This document shows, one piece after another, positions 24,663 to 32,561 of a stretch of DNA of 63,052 bases (its first letter is position 1; the number at the start of each line of letters is the position of its first letter). Location of the stretch: assembly GCF_000373585.1 (NCBI RefSeq), contig NZ_KB891910.1, positions 1-63,052 of the forward strand. Direction: 5' to 3'. The translations under genes were made by a program, and so were the position numbers. This stretch comes from Streptomyces sp. MspMP-M5 (GTDB lineage Bacteria; Actinomycetota; Actinomycetes; Streptomycetales; Streptomycetaceae). The notes beneath the pieces are model-generated. The model worked only from the letters and a program-made list of their open reading frames with translations, did not search any database and was not told the origin of the DNA.

Positions 24663-26086
24663 GTCCGCGCGCTACGCGCAGCAACCGGCCGTACGAGATC
24701 GTCGAGCGGGCGCTGGAGCTGTCCCGCGCCGACGGCTGTGTGGTCATCGCGGAGGAGCACTCCGGTGTCAATCTGCGCTGGGCGGGCAACGCCCTGACCA
24801 CCAACGGCACCGGCCGCGGCCGGACGGTCACGGTCGTGGCGACCGTGGACGGCGCGGCGGGCACCGCGTCCGGGGTGGTCTCGCGGTCGGCGGTGACCGC
24901 GCGGGACCTGGAGCCGCTGGTGCGGGCCGCGGAGGCGGCCGCCCGGGACGCCGGGCCGGCCGAGGACGCCCGGCCGCTGGTCGCGGGCGGGGAGCCGGCG
25001 GCGGGCTTCACCGACGATCCCGCGGAGACCTCCCCGGACGTCTTCGCCGCGTTCGCGCCGGCCCTCGGGGAGTCGTTCCGGCAGGCCCGGGCGGGCGGCC
25101 GCGAGCTGTACGGCTTCGCCCAGCACACCGTGGTCTCGTCGTATCTGGGCAGCTCGACGGGGTTGCGGCTGCGGCACGACCAGCCCACCGGGACGCTGGA
25201 GCTGAACGCCAAGTCCCCGGACGGCGCCCGTTCGGCCTGGGCCGGGCGGGCCACCCGGGACTTCGCCGACACCGATCCGCGGGAGCTGGACGCCGAGCTG
25301 GCCCGGCGGCTGGGCTGGGCCGAGCGCCGGGTCGAGCTGCCCGCCGGCCGCTACGACACGCTGCTGCCGCCGAGCGCCGTCGCCGACCTGCTGATCTACC
25401 AGCAGTGGTCGGCCACCGCCCGGGACGCCGCCGAGGGCCGGACGGTGTTCTCCAAGGCCGGGGGCGGGCAGGGCGCGGCCCGGACCCGGATCGGCGACCG
25501 GCTCGCCGCGCTGCCGCTGACGCTGCGCAGCGATCCGGCGGCCCCCGGGCTGGAGTGCGCCCCGTTCGTGCTGGCCCACTCCTCCGGGGCGGACGCCTCG
25601 GTCTTCGACAACGGGCTGCCGCTGGCCGCCACCGACTGGGTGCGCGAGGGGGTGCTGGACCGGCTGGTGGCCACCCGCCACGGTGCCGCGCTCACCGGTC
25701 TGCCGGTGGCGCCGGCCGTCGACAACCTCCTGCTGGAGGGCGGCGGTTCGCAGTCCCTCGACGCGATGGTGGCCGCCGCCGGCCACGACGGTCCGACGCT
25801 GCTGCTGACCTGCCTGTGGTACATCCGCGAGGTCGATCCGGCGACGCTGCTGCTGACCGGGCTCACCCGGGACGGGGTCTATCTGGTGGAGCACGGCGAG
25901 GTGACCGGCGCGGTCAACAACTTCCGGTTCAACGAGTCGCCGGTGGACCTGCTGGGCCGGGCGGTGGCGGCGGGGCGCACGGAGCGGACGCTGTCGCGGG
26001 AGTGGGGCGACTACTTCCCGCGGACGGCGATGCCGCCGCTGCGGGTGCCGGACTTCAACATGAGTTCGGTCAGCCCGGGCGTGTGA
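24659..26086 (+). CDS. tldE: TldE/PmbA non-catalytic subunit
   Basis: A 475-residue partner of TldD. It keeps the PmbA fold (N-terminal AIEEHSGVNLRWAGN-like strand, C-terminal LLTGLTRDGVYLVEHGEVTGAVNNFRFNESP) but lacks the HExxxH zinc site, as expected for TldE. The ATG overlaps the tldD stop by four bases. A hairpin at 26095-26120 follows the stop, so the tldDE unit probably ends before tyrS. Cytoplasmic. Confidence 0.92.
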   Translation: MSPRATRSNRPYEIVERALELSRADGCVVIAEEHSGVNLRWAGNALTTNGTGRGRTVTVVATVDGAAGTASGVVSRSAVTARDLEPLVRAAEAAARDAGPAEDARPLVAGGEPAAGFTDDPAETSPDVFAAFAPALGESFRQARAGGRELYGFAQHTVVSSYLGSSTGLRLRHDQPTGTLELNAKSPDGARSAWAGRATRDFADTDPRELDAELARRLGWAERRVELPAGRYDTLLPPSAVADLLIYQQWSATARDAAEGRTVFSKAGGGQGAARTRIGDRLAALPLTLRSDPAAPGLECAPFVLAHSSGADASVFDNGLPLAATDWVREGVLDRLVATRHGAALTGLPVAPAVDNLLLEGGGSQSLDAMVAAAGHDGPTLLLTCLWYIREVDPATLLLTGLTRDGVYLVEHGEVTGAVNNFRFNESPVDLLGRAVAAGRTERTLSREWGDYFPRTAMPPLRVPDFNMSSVSPGV

Positions 26087-26094
26087 GGGCGGGC

Positions 26095-26120
26095 GGCCGG
26101 TGCCGGTCCCGGTACCGGCC
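26095..26120 (+). terminator. terminator after tldE
   Basis: GGCCGGTGCC (26095-26104) pairs with GGTACCGGCC (26111-26120), ten pairs with one G-U and a six-base loop, eight bases past the stop. Confidence 0.6.
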
Positions 26121-26244
26121 GCGGCGTCCGCGTACCGCCCCGGGCTCGTCCGGCCGGGCGGATATCGCGGTGAGCGGCCGATCCCGGCCTAATAGACTGT
26201 CGCCCTGTCCTCCCTCTTGGGAACCACGATCGATCAGGAACGCC

Positions 26245-27663
26245 ATGACACGCCTCGGCGAATCCGTCGCCCGCGCCAGCGCACTGCTCTCCGCCGACCT
26301 CTCCTCGGACGACACCGTCCGGGAGCTGCTGAAGGAGACCCGTGAGCGGCGCTATCTCGACCTGACGGACCTGTCGGCCAAGGAGCAGGCCAAGCTGATC
26401 GCGTCCCGGACGGTCGAGGTGCTGCCGGGCGTGGAGAAGCTCGCCGAGCGGATCGAGGAGCGCCGGGCGGCCGGTCAGGGCCTGCACGTCAAGCTGGGCA
26501 TCGACCCGACGGCGACCGATGTGCACCTCGGGCACGCGGTGCCGCTGATCATCCTGAGCCGCTTCCAGCGCCTGGGCCACGACGTCACGCTCATCATCGG
26601 CGACTTCACCGCGAAGATCGGCGACCCCTCGGGCCGTACGGCCGAGCGTCCGCCGCTGACCGACGACGACATCGCGCACAACCTCGCCACCTACCGCGAG
26701 CAGGTGCGCCCCTTCTTCGACTTCGAGAAGGTCAGCTTCCGGCAGAACAGCGAGTGGCTGGCGCCGTACACCTTCCCGGAGCTGCTGGGGCTGCTCGCCC
26801 AGGTGCCGGCCTCGCAGCTGCTGCAGCGCGAGGACTTCCGCAACCGGCTGGCGGCCGGCTCGGGTCTGACGATGACCGAGCTGCTGTACCCAATCGCGCA
26901 GGGCCTGGACTCGGTGGCGCTGGCGTGCGACGTGGAGCTGGGCGGCTCCGACCAGCTGCTCAACCTCCAGATGGGCCGCAAGCTGATGGAACTGCGCGGA
27001 CAGCGGCCGCAGTTGGTGGTGACCATGCCGCTGATCGAGGGCACCGACGGCACCGGCGCCAAGATGTCGAAGTCCAAGGGCAATTACGTCGGGCTGAGCG
27101 CGCCCGCCGACGATGTCTTCGGCAAGATCATGTCGGTGCCGGACCGGTTGATGGAGCCGTACCTCAAGGCGTGGACGGAGTGGACGGACGAGGAGGTCGC
27201 GCTGGCCCTGGGCCGGGTCGCGGACCGTTCGCTGCACCCGATGGACCTCAAGAAGGTCCTCGCCGGCGAGGTCGTCTCCGCGCTCTACGGGCTGGACGCG
27301 GCGATGGCGGCCCGGGCCGGCTTCGTGGCGCAGTTCTCCAAGAAGTCGTTCGCGGACGTGGAGTCGCTGCCGGTCGTGGACGCCGCTGAGCACGGCGCGC
27401 TGACGGTGGCGGCGGTGCTGACGACGGCGCTGGAGTTCACCCCGAGCGCCTCGGCGGCGCGGCGGCTGGCGAAGCAGAACGCGCTGCGGCTGGTGGTCGA
27501 GGGCGCGTCCGGTCAGTCGACGCATGTGCTGGCGGAGGCCGACGCGGTGCGTCCGCTGGCCGAGGTGCTGGCGGAGAAGCTCGCCGGCGACGAGGGCACC
27601 GCGTACCTCAAGGCCGGGCGCAAGCTGGCCCAGATCACCGGCCGCCAGGCCGGCCCGGCGTAA
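26245..27663 (+). CDS. tyrS: tyrosyl-tRNA synthetase
   Basis: Charges tRNA-Tyr with tyrosine. The 472-residue class I synthetase has HLGH (94-97) as the HIGH motif, KMSKS at 273-277, the tyrosine pocket GGSDQLLNLQMGRKL, and a C-terminal S4 RNA-binding domain from about residue 390 (SAARRLAKQNALRLVV...). It carries an N-terminal extension of about 50 residues relative to Escherichia coli TyrS, and HVKLGIDPTATDVHLGH is the variant shared by TyrZ-like enzymes. ATG 26245 follows AGGAA. A sequence TAGACT (26193-26198) may be its -10 element. No T-box leader is seen. Confidence 0.95.
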   Translation: MTRLGESVARASALLSADLSSDDTVRELLKETRERRYLDLTDLSAKEQAKLIASRTVEVLPGVEKLAERIEERRAAGQGLHVKLGIDPTATDVHLGHAVPLIILSRFQRLGHDVTLIIGDFTAKIGDPSGRTAERPPLTDDDIAHNLATYREQVRPFFDFEKVSFRQNSEWLAPYTFPELLGLLAQVPASQLLQREDFRNRLAAGSGLTMTELLYPIAQGLDSVALACDVELGGSDQLLNLQMGRKLMELRGQRPQLVVTMPLIEGTDGTGAKMSKSKGNYVGLSAPADDVFGKIMSVPDRLMEPYLKAWTEWTDEEVALALGRVADRSLHPMDLKKVLAGEVVSALYGLDAAMAARAGFVAQFSKKSFADVESLPVVDAAEHGALTVAAVLTTALEFTPSASAARRLAKQNALRLVVEGASGQSTHVLAEADAVRPLAEVLAEKLAGDEGTAYLKAGRKLAQITGRQAGPA

Positions 27664-27681
27664 CGCCGTCGGCTCTCCCGC

Positions 27682-27716
27682 CGGGCGGGGCGCGGGGCTT
27701 CGGCCCGGCCCGCCCG
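27682..27716 (+). terminator. tyrS terminator
   Basis: CGGGCGGG (27682-27689) pairs with CCCGCCCG (27709-27716); the loop can extend the stem internally (GGG, then CTTCGG, then CCC), and CTCCC/GGGAG flank it. It lies about 20 bases after tyrS. A second perfect 10-bp stem follows at 27747-27756 with 27771-27780. Confidence 0.65.
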
Positions 27717-27888
27717 CCGTGGGAGGGCCGGCCGCACGATCGGCCGACGGACCGCTACGGCATACGGCGGAGCGGTCCGTACGCCGTCGAAGCGACCCGG
27801 TCTCGTGGGGCGGGAAGGGGCGGCGTACCGTGGATTCAGACCGGAATACGGGGAGAATCCGGCGGGACCGAGCAGGTGGTGGAACGTG

Positions 27889-28251
27889 ATGCGGAAGCAG
27901 AGCGCCGGTGCACAGACCTTCCGGATCACGGGGGCCCGTCAGGGGCTGACCGAGGATGTGCGGGGTCGCCAGCGGCGGTATGTGATCTCGATGGCGGTGC
28001 GGACGGTGGCCGTGGTGCTCACCGCGGTGCTCTGGAACGTCGAGCGGCCGGTTGCCATTGCAACGCTCGTCATCGGCATGGGGCTCCCGTACATCGCGGT
28101 GGTCATCGCCAACGCCGGCCGGGAGAACGTCCCTTCGCTGCCCTCGACTCTGGTCACCGCGTCCCGGCGGGCGCTGACGACGGGCTCTGCGGAATCCGTT
28201 CCGGAACGGCGGGCGGAGGAGTCCTCGCAGCCGCACGAGGGGCGGGGCTGA
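27889..28251 (+). CDS. DUF3099 membrane protein
   Basis: A 120-residue protein of the actinobacterial DUF3099 family, function unknown. Residues 12-30 (FRITGARQGLTEDVRGRQRRY) are the conserved head; two transmembrane helices follow (VISMAVRTVAVVLTAVLW and ATLVIGMGLPYIAVVIANA). The Ser/Arg/Glu-rich C-terminus is probably disordered and cytoplasmic. ATG 27889 has AGGTGG nine bases upstream; GTG 27886 is directly in front and would add one residue. Confidence 0.85.
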   Translation: MRKQSAGAQTFRITGARQGLTEDVRGRQRRYVISMAVRTVAVVLTAVLWNVERPVAIATLVIGMGLPYIAVVIANAGRENVPSLPSTLVTASRRALTTGSAESVPERRAEESSQPHEGRG

Positions 28252-28270
28252 GGTCCGCCGCCCCCGATCG

Positions 28271-28296
28271 GCTCAGCAAAGCTCAAGAAAAGCTCA
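28271..28296. repeat. three GCTCA direct repeats at 10-11 bp spacing
   Basis: GCTCA occurs at 28271, 28281 and 28292, each followed by an A-rich spacer (GCAAA, AGAAAA, GATCAA). Spacing of one helical turn is the pattern bound by OmpR-type response regulators, so this may be an operator. It lies 20 bases after DUF3099 in a 248-base gap. Confidence 0.4.
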
Positions 28297-28340
28297 GATC
28301 AATCATGCGGTTCCGCTGCACCGCGCCCCGTTACCCGTGA

Positions 28341-28421
28341 CATACTGCGTACGCGCTCCGCATCCCCCGTCGGAGCGACGGACCGACGCCGGGCGGCTCC
28401 CCCCGTGGCTGCCCGGCGTCG
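28341..28421 (+). ncRNA. candidate small RNA with two stem-loops
   Basis: A possible -10 element CATACT (28341-28346) is followed by a 7-bp hairpin, CGCTCCG (28354-28360) with CGGAGCG (28371-28377), and an 11-bp hairpin, CGACGCCGGGC (28384-28394) with GCCCGGCGTCG (28411-28421), the latter terminator-like. There is no clear -35 and no open frame. It lies between DUF3099 and a small zinc-binding protein gene. Confidence 0.35.
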
Positions 28422-28499
28422 TCATGTCCGCACTCTGGAGCTGCCCTCTCGGGGAGACGGCGTCGGAAGCGGGCGCGGGCCGGGTCGTAGGGTTGAGGA

Positions 28500-28739
28500 G
28501 TGAACTCCCCGAACGATTCCGCGAGTACCGTCATCTGCTCGGCCAAGGGCTGCCGCGCCGCCGCGGTGTGGGTGCTGGCCTGGAACAACCCGAAGCTGCA
28601 CACGCCGGACCGGCGGAAGACCTGGCTGGCGTGCGAGGAGCACCGGGAGCATCTGTCGCAGTTCCTGGGCGTGCGCGGTTTCCTCAAGGACGTGGTGACG
28701 CTGGAGGAGTGGGAGGCGCGGTCAGCCTCCGATGGCTGA
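28500..28739 (+). CDS. small putative zinc-binding protein, unknown
   Basis: A 79-residue cytoplasmic protein common in actinobacteria. Cys13 and Cys18 (VICSAKGCRA) with Cys45 and His48 (WLACEEHREH) form a likely zinc site. The middle, LAWNNPKLHTPDRRKTW, is highly conserved in homologues I recall, some of which carry an unsupported acetone-carboxylase label. GTG 28500 is abutted by GAGGA with no spacer, and TAGGGT lies just upstream (28489-28494), so a leaderless mRNA is possible. Its 3' end overlaps the convergent moaA by 18 bases. Confidence 0.7.
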   Translation: MNSPNDSASTVICSAKGCRAAAVWVLAWNNPKLHTPDRRKTWLACEEHREHLSQFLGVRGFLKDVVTLEEWEARSASDG

Positions 28740-29711
28740 CATCGGGCGGTCCGGCTGGAGGAAGGCGGGGTCGTCGAGGCCGGATCCCGCCTTCTTGCCC
28801 CACATGGCCACCTTCCAGATGCGGGCTATCTCGGCGTCGGGGGCGCCGGAGCGCAGGGCGGCGCGCAGGTCGGTCTCCTCGGTGGCGAAGAGGCAGGTGC
28901 GGATCTGGCCGTCGGCGGTGAGCCGGGTGCGGTCGCAGGCGCGGCAGAAGGGGCGGGTCACCGAGGCGATGACGCCGACGCGGTGCGGGCCGCCGTCGAC
29001 GAGCCAGCGCTCGGCGGGGGCCGAGCCGCGCTCCTCCCGGGCCTCGGGGGTGAGGGTGAAGCGGCTGCGCAGCGAGGCGAGGATGTCGCCGGCGGTGATC
29101 ATTCCCTCGCGCTTCCAGCCGTGCTGGGCGTCCAGCGGCATCTGCTCGATGAAGCGCAGCTCGTAGTCGTTCTCGACGGCCCAGGCCAGGAGGTCGGGGG
29201 CCTCGTCGGCGTTGAGGCCGGGCATCAGGACGGTGTTGACCTTGACGGGGGTGAGGCCGGCGGCGCGGGCGGCCTGAAGGCCGTCGAGGACGTCGGCGTG
29301 GCGCTTGCGGCGGGTCAGGGCCTGGAAGACGTCGGGGCGGAGGGTGTCCAGGGAGACGTTGACCCGGTCCAGGCCGGCGGTGCGCAGGGCGGTGGCGGTG
29401 CGGGCCAGGCCGATGCCGTTGGTGGTCAGCGACATCCGGGGGCGGGGGGCGAGGGCGGCGACCCGCTCGACGATGCCGACCAGGCCGGGGCGGAGCAGCG
29501 GCTCGCCCCCGGTGAAGCGGACCTCCTCGACACCGAGGTCGCGGACGGCGATGCCGATCAGGCGGACGATCTCGTCGTCGGTCAGCAGATCGGGCTTGGC
29601 GAGCCACTGCAGGCCCTCCTCGGGCATGCAGTAGGTGCACCGCAGATTGCACCGGTCGGTGAGTGAGACCCGCAGGTCGGTGGCGATGCGGCCGTAGGTG
29701 TCGATGAGCAC
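28722..29711 (-). CDS. moaA: GTP 3',8-cyclase, molybdenum cofactor synthesis
   Basis: Radical-SAM enzyme that converts GTP to 3',8-cyclo-GTP, the first step towards molybdopterin. The 329-residue protein has the SAM cluster Cys21-Cys25-Cys28 in DRCNLRCTYCMPE, TGGEPLLR for SAM binding, the C-terminal cluster Cys in RPFCRACDRTRL and QIRTCLF, and the obligatory C-terminal Gly-Gly. GTG 29711 starts the usual MLIDTYGRIATDLR. No other moa gene is adjacent. A hairpin (29811-29852) separates it from the symporter gene upstream on the same strand. Confidence 0.95.
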   Translation of the reverse strand: MLIDTYGRIATDLRVSLTDRCNLRCTYCMPEEGLQWLAKPDLLTDDEIVRLIGIAVRDLGVEEVRFTGGEPLLRPGLVGIVERVAALAPRPRMSLTTNGIGLARTATALRTAGLDRVNVSLDTLRPDVFQALTRRKRHADVLDGLQAARAAGLTPVKVNTVLMPGLNADEAPDLLAWAVENDYELRFIEQMPLDAQHGWKREGMITAGDILASLRSRFTLTPEAREERGSAPAERWLVDGGPHRVGVIASVTRPFCRACDRTRLTADGQIRTCLFATEETDLRAALRSGAPDAEIARIWKVAMWGKKAGSGLDDPAFLQPDRPMSAIGG

Positions 29712-29810
29712 TGGGCCCCCTCCCCGAGAGTCCGGACCGGTCCGTCGATCAGTACGTCTTCGAGACTACGCGATGGGTCCGACAGCGAGGAGGCGTGAGA
29801 AGCACGAGGT

Positions 29811-29852
29811 GGGCGGGGTGACGTCGTAGGTCTCTACGACATCACCCCGCCC
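29811..29852 (-). terminator. strong terminator between symporter and moaA
   Basis: A 19-base stem with one mismatch and a GTCT loop: GGGCGGGGTGACGTCGTAG (29811-29829) with 29834-29852. It begins 38 bases beyond the symporter stop on the minus strand. Confidence 0.85.
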
Positions 29853-29890
29853 GTGGGCTGTAGGGATGGCTCAGCGCCGGGGAGGAGGAC

Positions 29891-31513
29891 TCAGTGGGCG
29901 CCGCTTCCGGTGAGGGAGCGGACCTCCAGTTCGGCGTACTTGGCGGCGTCCGGCTGCTCCTTGGTCAGGAGGGAGCCGGCCCAGCCGAGGAGGAAGCCCA
30001 GGGGGATGGAGATCAGGCCCGGGTTCTCCAGGGGGAACACCGCGAAGTCGGCGCCGGGGAACATCGAGCTCTCCTTGCCGGAGACAACGGGCGAGAAGAG
30101 GACGAGGAGGACGGAGGAGAGCAGGCCGCCGTAGATGGACCACAGGGCGCCCTGGGTGGTGAAGCGCTTCCAGAACAGGCTGTAGAGGAGGGTCGGGAGG
30201 TTGGCGGAGGCGGCGACGGCGAAGGCGAGGGCCACCAGTCCGGCGACGTTGAGGCTGCGGGCGAAGACGCCGAGGACGATGGCGACCGCGCCGATGCCGA
30301 CGGTGGCCCAGCGGGCCGCGCCGACCTCTTCCTTCTCGGTGGCCTGTCCCTTGCGGAGCACGTTGACGTAGATGTCGTGGGCGAAGGAGGAGGACGAGGC
30401 GAGGGTGAGGCCGGCGACCACGGCGAGGATGGTGGCGAAGGCGACGGCGGAGATGACGGCGAGCAGGACGGCGCCGCCGGTGGAGCCGGCGCCGCCGCCG
30501 ATCTCCTGGGCGAGGAGCGGGGCCGCGGTATTGCCGGCCTTGTTGTCGTGGGTGATGGTCCCGGGCTTGAGGAGGGCCGCGGCGCCGAAGCCGAGGGCCA
30601 GGGTCATCAGGTAGAAGACGCCGATGATGCCGATCGCCCAGTTCACCGACTTCCGGGCGGCCTTGGCGGTGGGCACGGTGTAGAAGCGGATGAGGATGTG
30701 CGGCAGGCCGGCGGTGCCCAGGACGAGGGCGAGGCCGAGCGAGATGAAGTCGATCTTCGAGGTGGCGGTGGCGCCGTACTTGAGGCCGGGCTCCAGGAAG
30801 GCTGCGCCCTTGCCGCTGTTCTCGGCGGCGGCGCCGAGCAGGGCGGAGAGGTCGAAGTGGAACCTGAGCGCCACCAGGAAGGTGATCAGCAGGGTGCCGG
30901 CGATCAGCAGCACGGCCTTGACCATCTGGACCCAGGTGGTGCCCTTCATGCCGCCGATGGTGACGTACAGGATCATCACGATGCCGACGAGGACGACGAC
31001 GAGGATCTTGCCGGCCTCGCTGGTGATGCCCAGCAGCAGCGTCACCAGGGCGCCGGCGCCGGCCATCTGCGCGAGCAGGTAGAAGATCGAGACGACGATG
31101 GTGGAGGTGCCGGCGGCGGTGCGGACCGGGCGCTGGCGCATCCGGTAGGCGAGGACGTCGCCCATGGTGAACCGGCCGGAGTTGCGCAGCGGTTCGGCGA
31201 CCAGGAGGAGCGCGACGAGCCAGGCGACGAGGAAGCCGATGGAGTAGAGGAAGCCGTCGTAGCCGAAGAGGGCGATGGCACCGGCGATGCCCAGGAAGGA
31301 CGCGGCGGACATGTAGTCGCCGGAGATGGCCAGGCCGTTCTGGAAGCCGCTGAACTTCCGCCCGCCGGCGTAGAAGTCGTCGGCGCCCTTGGTCTGCCGG
31401 CCGGCCCAGACGGTGAGGCCGAGGGTGGCGGCGACGAAGACCGCGAAGAGGGTGACGATCAGGGTCCGGTGCTCGCCGGCGGCGCCGGCGGCGAGGTGGG
31501 AGGTGAGGTTCAT
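29891..31513 (-). CDS. sodium/solute symporter, cation-acetate (ActP) type
   Basis: A 540-residue, 13-helix SSS-family permease. The signature GRQTKGADDFYAGGRKFSG after the first helix, the Na-site segment ISGDYMSAASFLGIAGAIA, and FATILAVVAGLTLASSSSFAHD match ActP-type acetate or short-chain carboxylate uptake. The family usually pairs with a small DUF485 (YjcH) protein, encoded directly upstream with an ATGA overlap (31510-31513). The start ATG has AGGAGG seven bases upstream. Substrate specificity beyond monocarboxylates cannot be read from the sequence. Confidence 0.92.
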   Translation of the reverse strand: MNLTSHLAAGAAGEHRTLIVTLFAVFVAATLGLTVWAGRQTKGADDFYAGGRKFSGFQNGLAISGDYMSAASFLGIAGAIALFGYDGFLYSIGFLVAWLVALLLVAEPLRNSGRFTMGDVLAYRMRQRPVRTAAGTSTIVVSIFYLLAQMAGAGALVTLLLGITSEAGKILVVVLVGIVMILYVTIGGMKGTTWVQMVKAVLLIAGTLLITFLVALRFHFDLSALLGAAAENSGKGAAFLEPGLKYGATATSKIDFISLGLALVLGTAGLPHILIRFYTVPTAKAARKSVNWAIGIIGVFYLMTLALGFGAAALLKPGTITHDNKAGNTAAPLLAQEIGGGAGSTGGAVLLAVISAVAFATILAVVAGLTLASSSSFAHDIYVNVLRKGQATEKEEVGAARWATVGIGAVAIVLGVFARSLNVAGLVALAFAVAASANLPTLLYSLFWKRFTTQGALWSIYGGLLSSVLLVLFSPVVSGKESSMFPGADFAVFPLENPGLISIPLGFLLGWAGSLLTKEQPDAAKYAELEVRSLTGSGAH

Positions 31514-31965
31514 GCGCCGGCCTCCTGGACACCGGTCTGCTCGGGGCCGTCCTCCGGGGCGGCCTGCGGGGGTCCGGTCCGGGCCGCACCGGCCTGCGGG
31601 GCGGTCGCCGGTGCGGATGCGGGTGCCGGACCGTCCAGGCGGGCCTTGAGGACCTCGGCGCGGGGGTCGAGGCGGGTGGCGGCGTACCGGGAGTACCACC
31701 AGGCGATCAGGAAGGTGGTGGCGAACTGGGCGATGCCGAGGACGAAGGCGATGTTGAGATTGCCGGCGACCTTGGTGGCCATGAAGCCGCCGGCGTAGCT
31801 CGACAGCAGCACGTAGCCGAGGTACCAGAGGACGAAGGCGAGGGTGAGCGGGAAGGCGAACGACCGGTGGGCGCGCCGGAGTTCGGCGAACTCCGGGCTC
31901 GCCTGCACCTGGGGGTAGTCGGGCGGGTCGTGCGGTCCCCGGTCGGCGTGGGGTGCGGTGATCAC
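31510..31965 (-). CDS. DUF485 (YjcH-like) membrane protein, symporter partner
   Basis: A 151-residue protein with the DUF485 core: SPEFAELRRAHRSFAFPLTLAF, then two transmembrane helices (FPLTLAFVLWYLGYVLLSSY and IAFVLGIAQFATTFLIAWWY) and a YSRYAATRLDP tail. The last 40 residues are a low-complexity Ala/Pro/Gly extension not typical of YjcH. GTG 31965 has AGGAG five bases upstream. It overlaps the symporter start, so the pair is translationally coupled. Function is inferred from the constant pairing with SSS acetate symporters. Confidence 0.88.
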   Translation of the reverse strand: MITAPHADRGPHDPPDYPQVQASPEFAELRRAHRSFAFPLTLAFVLWYLGYVLLSSYAGGFMATKVAGNLNIAFVLGIAQFATTFLIAWWYSRYAATRLDPRAEVLKARLDGPAPASAPATAPQAGAARTGPPQAAPEDGPEQTGVQEAGA

Positions 31966-32106
31966 GGAGTCTCCTGACGCTCGGCGAGCTGAGATGGAGC
32001 CGGAAATAAGGCCCCGATAAGTGACATGGATCACGCATCGTAGGACGGTCGGCCGCGATGCGACAGACGGTGGATGGTTGAATTCCCGAAGAAATCGGGG
32101 GAATGG

Positions 32107-32361
32107 GTGCACCGGCCGCCACCGCCCGGGCGACGCTTCGTTGAGTCGGTCATGACTCCGCCGCCCCGACAGGACCCGGCGCCGTACGCCCCGCGCCGGC
32201 GCCCGTACGGCAGCGTCCGGCTGGCCGCGCCGATCGCCCCCACCCCGTCGCGGCCGCGCCCCGGGCGGGAGCCCCGGCGCTGGTACGGGCCGCGGGTCCC
32301 GCTGCCGCCCCTGAGCATGGGCACCCTGCGGCGCCGTGACAGTGCGGGACGCCGGGACTGA
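32107..32361 (+). CDS. possible small Pro/Arg-rich protein
   Basis: An 84-codon frame with strong G/C third-position bias, starting at GTG 32107 with GGGGGA upstream (alternatives ATG 32074 or 32152). The product is rich in Pro and Arg (PPPRQDPAPYAPRRRPYGSV...), with no signal peptide, no domain and no membrane segment. Codon bias supports it, but the composition also fits GC-driven chance. It lies divergent to the symporter pair and 200 bases before the subtilisin gene. Confidence 0.35.
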   Translation: MHRPPPPGRRFVESVMTPPPRQDPAPYAPRRRPYGSVRLAAPIAPTPSRPRPGREPRRWYGPRVPLPPLSMGTLRRRDSAGRRD

Positions 32362-32393
32362 GGACGCCGGCGCCGCATCCACCCCCCGTACAC

Positions 32394-32430
32394 ACCTGAC
32401 GGGCCGTCAAACCACCTGACCGGGCGTCAA
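32394..32430 (+). promoter_or_regulatory. two phased direct repeats upstream of the subtilisin gene
   Basis: ACCTGACGGGCCGTCAA (32394-32410) and ACCTGACCGGGCGTCAA (32414-32430) are 17-base repeats with a period of exactly 20 bases. Each contains TGAC...GTCA; the first core, TGACGGGCCGTCA, is a perfect palindrome. This looks like a tandem operator on one face of the helix. The regulator is unknown. Confidence 0.5.
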
Positions 32431-32561
32431 TTTGCCGCCCCTGAGAGGTTTTTTCCGCGTTCCGTTGCTCTGCGCCGGTGATCGCCGCTAGCTTCACCTG
32501 TCGTGCAACCGCCGGTGCGCGCCCCGCGCCCCGGCGGTCCGACGGATGAGGTGGAGTACCC

